Below are positions 60,932 through 64,000 of a stretch of 64,000 nt of DNA, piece by piece. This stretch comes from a bacterium Scap17 (GTDB lineage: Bacteria; Pseudomonadota; Gammaproteobacteria; Pseudomonadales; Halomonadaceae), in contig VINJ01000001.1 in NCBI GenBank assembly GCA_013376735.1, positions 3,782,001 through 3,846,000 on the forward strand, written 5' to 3'. Position 1 is the first letter of the stretch; every line of letters starts with the position of its first letter. The notes below the pieces were generated by a model that was given only the letters and a program-made list of their open reading frames with translations, did no database searches and was not told where the DNA came from. The translations under genes and the position numbers were made by a program.

Positions 60932-63784
60932 ATGACCGGACTGCTCTCCCGCCTCACTGGCCGCCTGTTCACTCCTCGCTGGCAACACGCCAACCCTGCC
61001 ATTCGCTCCGCTGCCACTGACCAGCTTGATCCGGAGATTCCAGACCAGCGCAATATCCTGGAGACCCTGATCCTCGAAGATGACGCCTTGGAGGTGCGCC
61101 ATGCCGCCCTGACGCGCATGCAATCTCCCGAGCGTCTGCTGCCGCTGCTCGACCGCGCCGATGGCCTGGTACGCGAGCGCCTGATCGAACTGTTGAGCGG
61201 CGGCCAGGATGCGCCCTCACTGTTGAGCCGTGAACAACTGGTCGCACGCCTGGACGATAGCGAGCTGCTGTCCGCCGTGGCGGCTCGCGGCGACAACCAG
61301 CAACTGCGTCTGACCGCACTGAGCCGTCTGGAAGATGAAGAGGCGCTGATCCACCAGGCCTGCCACAACACCATCGCTGCCGTGCGTCATGCCGCTGCCG
61401 CCCGCATCACCAGCCAGGCCGGTCTCGAGCGTCTGGTGCGTGATGCCAAGCGTGATCGTCACGTGCAGCGTCAGGCGCGCGACATCCTCGCTCAGCGTCG
61501 TGCCGATGCCCAGCAGGCCGATGCGCTGGCCGCCAGCCGCGACAACCTGCTGCGCCAGATGGAAAAGCTGCCGCGTCAGGCATGGGAAGACAGCGTGCCC
61601 TCGCGTTACCGCTCGCTGCTGCGCGAGTGGGAGCGTCTGCCGGCCGCGGACTACGACATCCAGCAGCGCTTCGAAGAGGCACGCCAGCAGGCGCACAAGG
61701 TCATCAGCGACCATGAGGCCCGCGAGGAAGCCATTCGCGCCCATGAGCGTCTGAGCGCCAACCTCAATACGCACCTGGAAGAGATTCTCAGCGCCGTGGA
61801 TCAGGCGCGGGAAGACCTCTACAGCCGCGACTGCGTCAATGATCACGACTTCGCCAGCCTTCAGGCCCAACGCCGCCTGCAAGGAGAGCGCTGGCGCGAG
61901 CTGACCGACCAGTTCTCGGCCCCGGCCGAACTGCTCGAACGTCAGCAGCGCCTGCAACAGCAGCTGCAGGATGCCCTCGATGCCTGGCATCGCCATCAGC
62001 TGTGCCAGGGCGAGCTGGATGCCGCGCTGATCGACAATGACATCGACCAGCTGCGTCGTCTGGAAAGCGAGGTGGCCTGGCCTGCGGGTCTGCCGCAGAC
62101 CGCCAGCCTGAGCGCGGTGCGTCAGGCGATCAGCGCGGCACAGCCGGAAGAGCCGACGGAGGCAGCGCAAGAGCAGGACGCGGTCGATGAAAGCCCTGCA
62201 CAAGACACAGAGTCAGCTGACGCCTCCCGCGAGGGCGACGGCACTGCGCGCAAGGCGAGCCTGGACCTGGACGCACTGGACGCCGAACTGGCACGCCTGG
62301 AAGCGGATCTCGATGCCGGCAAGCTCAAGCCAGCCAGTCGTCTGCATCGCTCACTGCGCGATCGTACCGAAGGCCAGCTCGACAATGCCCGCCAGACTCG
62401 CCTGCGCCAGCTGGGCGCGCGTGTCGCGGAACTCCGTGACTGGCAGAACTTCGTCGCGGCGCCCAAGCGCGAGCAGCTGCTCGAGGCCATCACCACCCTG
62501 AGCGAGCGCGATGACATCAGCGATGAGCAGCGCGACCGCCAGCACCAGCAGCTGATTCAGCAATGGCGCGAGCTGGGCGATGCGGCCGCCAGCCGCGATG
62601 CCAGCCAGGCGTTCCGCACCGCCTCTGACGCCATCAAGCTGCGTCTGCGGGATTACCGCGAATCGCGCAAGCAGCTGCGTGAACACAATCTGGCCATGCG
62701 CCAAGCGCTCTGCGAGCAGCTTGAATCGCTCAACGGTCACGCCATGGACGATGCCGACCCCGACTCCCTGCGCCAGATCCGCGATCGCGCCCGTGAGGAA
62801 TGGCGTCGCCACACACCGGTGCCCGCAGGCCCCGGTCGCCAGCTGTCGCACCGCTTCGGTGAGGCGCTGACGGCACTGCAGGCGCTGATCGACAGCCGCG
62901 CGGGTCAGATCGCCGCCGCCAAGCAGGTACTGGTCGACGCCGTCGAGGCGCTGGCCAATGAGGACTCGCCGGCACGCGCCCGCGCCGAACAGGCCAAGGC
63001 CCTGCAGAGTCGCTGGCGCGAGATGGGCCGCGCGCCCAAGGGCGAAGAACAACGCCTATGGGCCGCCTTCCGCGCGGCGTGCGACCGCATCTTCGCCGCG
63101 CGCGATCAGGACCGCGAAGACCGCGACAGCCGCGAGCAGGCACGCCTGGATCAGTGGCAGGCGTTGATCGAGCGCCTCGACAGCTGGGAGCCGGAGACGC
63201 TGGAAGACGCCGCCCTGCTCGATGACGCCTTGAAGGAAGCCGACACCCTCGGCCCGCTGCCGCGCGGCAAGCGGGGTGACGGCATGCGTCGTCGCTGGAC
63301 CGGCATTCTCAAGCGTCGCGAGCAGCGTCTGGACGAACTGCACGCCCTGCAATTGCGCGAGGAATGGCAGCAATGGCGTGACCTGCTCGAACAGCACGCC
63401 GTGGCGGATGCCAGCGCGCGCAACGGCGACGTGCAGGATGTCGCGCTGCCGAGCACCTCGGCCTTCGACGACAACAGCCGTCAGGCCAATGCGGCGCGCA
63501 ACCAGATGCGTCAGGCCCTGCCGAGCAACTGCAGCGCCGCCAACGAGCGCCTGGCCGAGCTGCGTGTCCACCTGGCCATTCTGTTCGAGGCCCCGCTGGG
63601 CAGCGAAGATGAGTCACGCCGCCTGACCGTGCAGGTCGCGCGCATCAACCAGCAGCTGGGTGAGCGCATGGAGCGTGAAGAAGAGCTGGATGAGGTGCTG
63701 GATGCGCTGCTCGCCAACGGTCCGCTGGACTGGGACGCCTGGCAGACCGAACTGCCGCGCTTCGATGCGCTGTTCAATCACTGA
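60932..63784 (+). CDS. Large DUF349 coiled-coil protein
   Basis: The protein is 950 residues from ATG 60932 (MTGLLSRLTGRLFTPRWQ). An N-terminal alpha-helical, HEAT-like region (about 1-190) is followed by long charged coiled coils with repeated DUF349 units, such as LQSRWREMGRAPKGEEQRLW and LIQQWRELGDAAAS with FRTASDAIKLRLRDYR. A low-complexity Glu/Ala/Asp stretch lies at about 405-445. There is no signal peptide or membrane segment. The function of DUF349 proteins is not established. It is divergent from minC and monocistronic. Confidence 0.85.
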   Translation: MTGLLSRLTGRLFTPRWQHANPAIRSAATDQLDPEIPDQRNILETLILEDDALEVRHAALTRMQSPERLLPLLDRADGLVRERLIELLSGGQDAPSLLSREQLVARLDDSELLSAVAARGDNQQLRLTALSRLEDEEALIHQACHNTIAAVRHAAAARITSQAGLERLVRDAKRDRHVQRQARDILAQRRADAQQADALAASRDNLLRQMEKLPRQAWEDSVPSRYRSLLREWERLPAADYDIQQRFEEARQQAHKVISDHEAREEAIRAHERLSANLNTHLEEILSAVDQAREDLYSRDCVNDHDFASLQAQRRLQGERWRELTDQFSAPAELLERQQRLQQQLQDALDAWHRHQLCQGELDAALIDNDIDQLRRLESEVAWPAGLPQTASLSAVRQAISAAQPEEPTEAAQEQDAVDESPAQDTESADASREGDGTARKASLDLDALDAELARLEADLDAGKLKPASRLHRSLRDRTEGQLDNARQTRLRQLGARVAELRDWQNFVAAPKREQLLEAITTLSERDDISDEQRDRQHQQLIQQWRELGDAAASRDASQAFRTASDAIKLRLRDYRESRKQLREHNLAMRQALCEQLESLNGHAMDDADPDSLRQIRDRAREEWRRHTPVPAGPGRQLSHRFGEALTALQALIDSRAGQIAAAKQVLVDAVEALANEDSPARARAEQAKALQSRWREMGRAPKGEEQRLWAAFRAACDRIFAARDQDREDRDSREQARLDQWQALIERLDSWEPETLEDAALLDDALKEADTLGPLPRGKRGDGMRRRWTGILKRREQRLDELHALQLREEWQQWRDLLEQHAVADASARNGDVQDVALPSTSAFDDNSRQANAARNQMRQALPSNCSAANERLAELRVHLAILFEAPLGSEDESRRLTVQVARINQQLGERMEREEELDEVLDALLANGPLDWDAWQTELPRFDALFNH

Positions 63785-63840
63785 GTCAGTGCTCTTGAGC
63801 TGGTGACGACGCGCTCGCAAGACTGAAGTCATGGCAACGA

Positions 63841-63875
63841 AAAGCCCCCGCCTCGAGAGAGACGGGGGCTTTTTC
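63841..63875. terminator. Bidirectional terminator after the DUF349 gene
   Basis: Stem aaaagcccccg (63841-63851) pairs with 63864-63874, followed by a T tract. It also ends the convergent SDR gene. Confidence 0.88.
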
Positions 63876-63934
63876 ATTCTCTTGCCAGAGGGGCCGGGTG
63901 CCAACCCTGCACTGGCTCACTCCAGCGCAGAGCA

Positions 63935-64000
63935 TCAGCCCATGAACTGGCCGCCATTGATGTCCAGGTTGGCACCGGTGATGAAGCCGGATTTCTCGTC
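63935..64000 (-). CDS. Short-chain dehydrogenase/reductase, PhaB-like (3' end)
   Basis: The last 21 codons and stop of a gene running off the window. SGFITGANLDINGGQFMG is the standard C-terminus of FabG/PhaB-type SDRs, and the QFMG ending is like acetoacetyl-CoA reductases of polyhydroxybutyrate synthesis. Too short to exclude another SDR. Confidence 0.65.
   Translation of the reverse strand, partial: DEKSGFITGANLDINGGQFMG

Noticed and set aside
60472-61374. 300-residue - strand open frame upstream of minC
   Set aside because: It overlaps the start of the DUF349 gene in antisense and has no recognisable domain.

Overview
The window looks like ordinary core chromosome from a GC-rich, moderately halophilic or marine gammaproteobacterium, most likely of the Halomonadaceae (Halomonas/Cobetia type). 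That assignment rests on gene order, shared in part with Pseudomonas and E. coli, on high third-position GC and on protein resemblance. No database search was run. I see no prophage, insertion sequence, integron, CRISPR array or tRNA gene.

Layout, left to right: the 3' end of slmA; a membrane GGDEF-EAL protein; rpoH; the coupled ftsY-ftsE-ftsX operon, with rsmD divergent; a ZapB-like coiled-coil gene; bolA, a HolD-like gene and rimI; an acidic hypothetical; lysS; and prfB with its programmed +1 frameshift. Next comes a block of about 20 kb, mostly on the + strand. It holds a peptide-uptake operon (two OppA paralogues, OppB, OppC and a fused OppDF), a porin whose frame is broken by one base, fadL (- strand), a MerR regulator coupled to copA with a 26-codon membrane ORF at its end, and a 16S-23S-5S rRNA operon (- strand) with no tRNA in its spacer. 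A conserved - strand run follows: DHH/RecJ-family nuclease, thrC, hom, dsbC, xerD, rplS, trmD, rimM, rpsP and ffh. Then come a CcsA-like protein and a CorC/CNNM protein, a Bcr/CflA-type exporter, an LplT-PlsC fusion coupled to a TetR regulator, a divergent SRAP-family gene, a pitrilysin-like protease, sbcB, minCDE, a 950-residue DUF349 protein and the 3' end of a PhaB-like SDR gene.

Functionally the region is dominated by cell division (SlmA, FtsEX, MinCDE, ZapB-like), protein targeting (FtsY, Ffh), translation (rRNA, RF2, LysRS, L19, S16, TrmD, RimM, RsmD, RimI), replication and recombination (RecJ-like, XerD, SbcB, HolD-like) and envelope transport. In E. coli the order is xerD-dsbC-recJ-prfB-lysS. 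Here the two halves survive on the same strand but are separated by the rRNA/opp/porin/fadL/copA block, so that block looks like a lineage-specific insertion or rearrangement.

The most unusual items are: an SRAP (YedK/HMCES-type) homologue in which all four catalytic positions are replaced while the fold signatures remain; a HolD-like protein with a long Ala/Pro linker; the frameshifted porin; the micro-ORF coupled to copA; a MerR-type promoter with a 20-bp spacer; and dyads around the tandem rRNA promoters.
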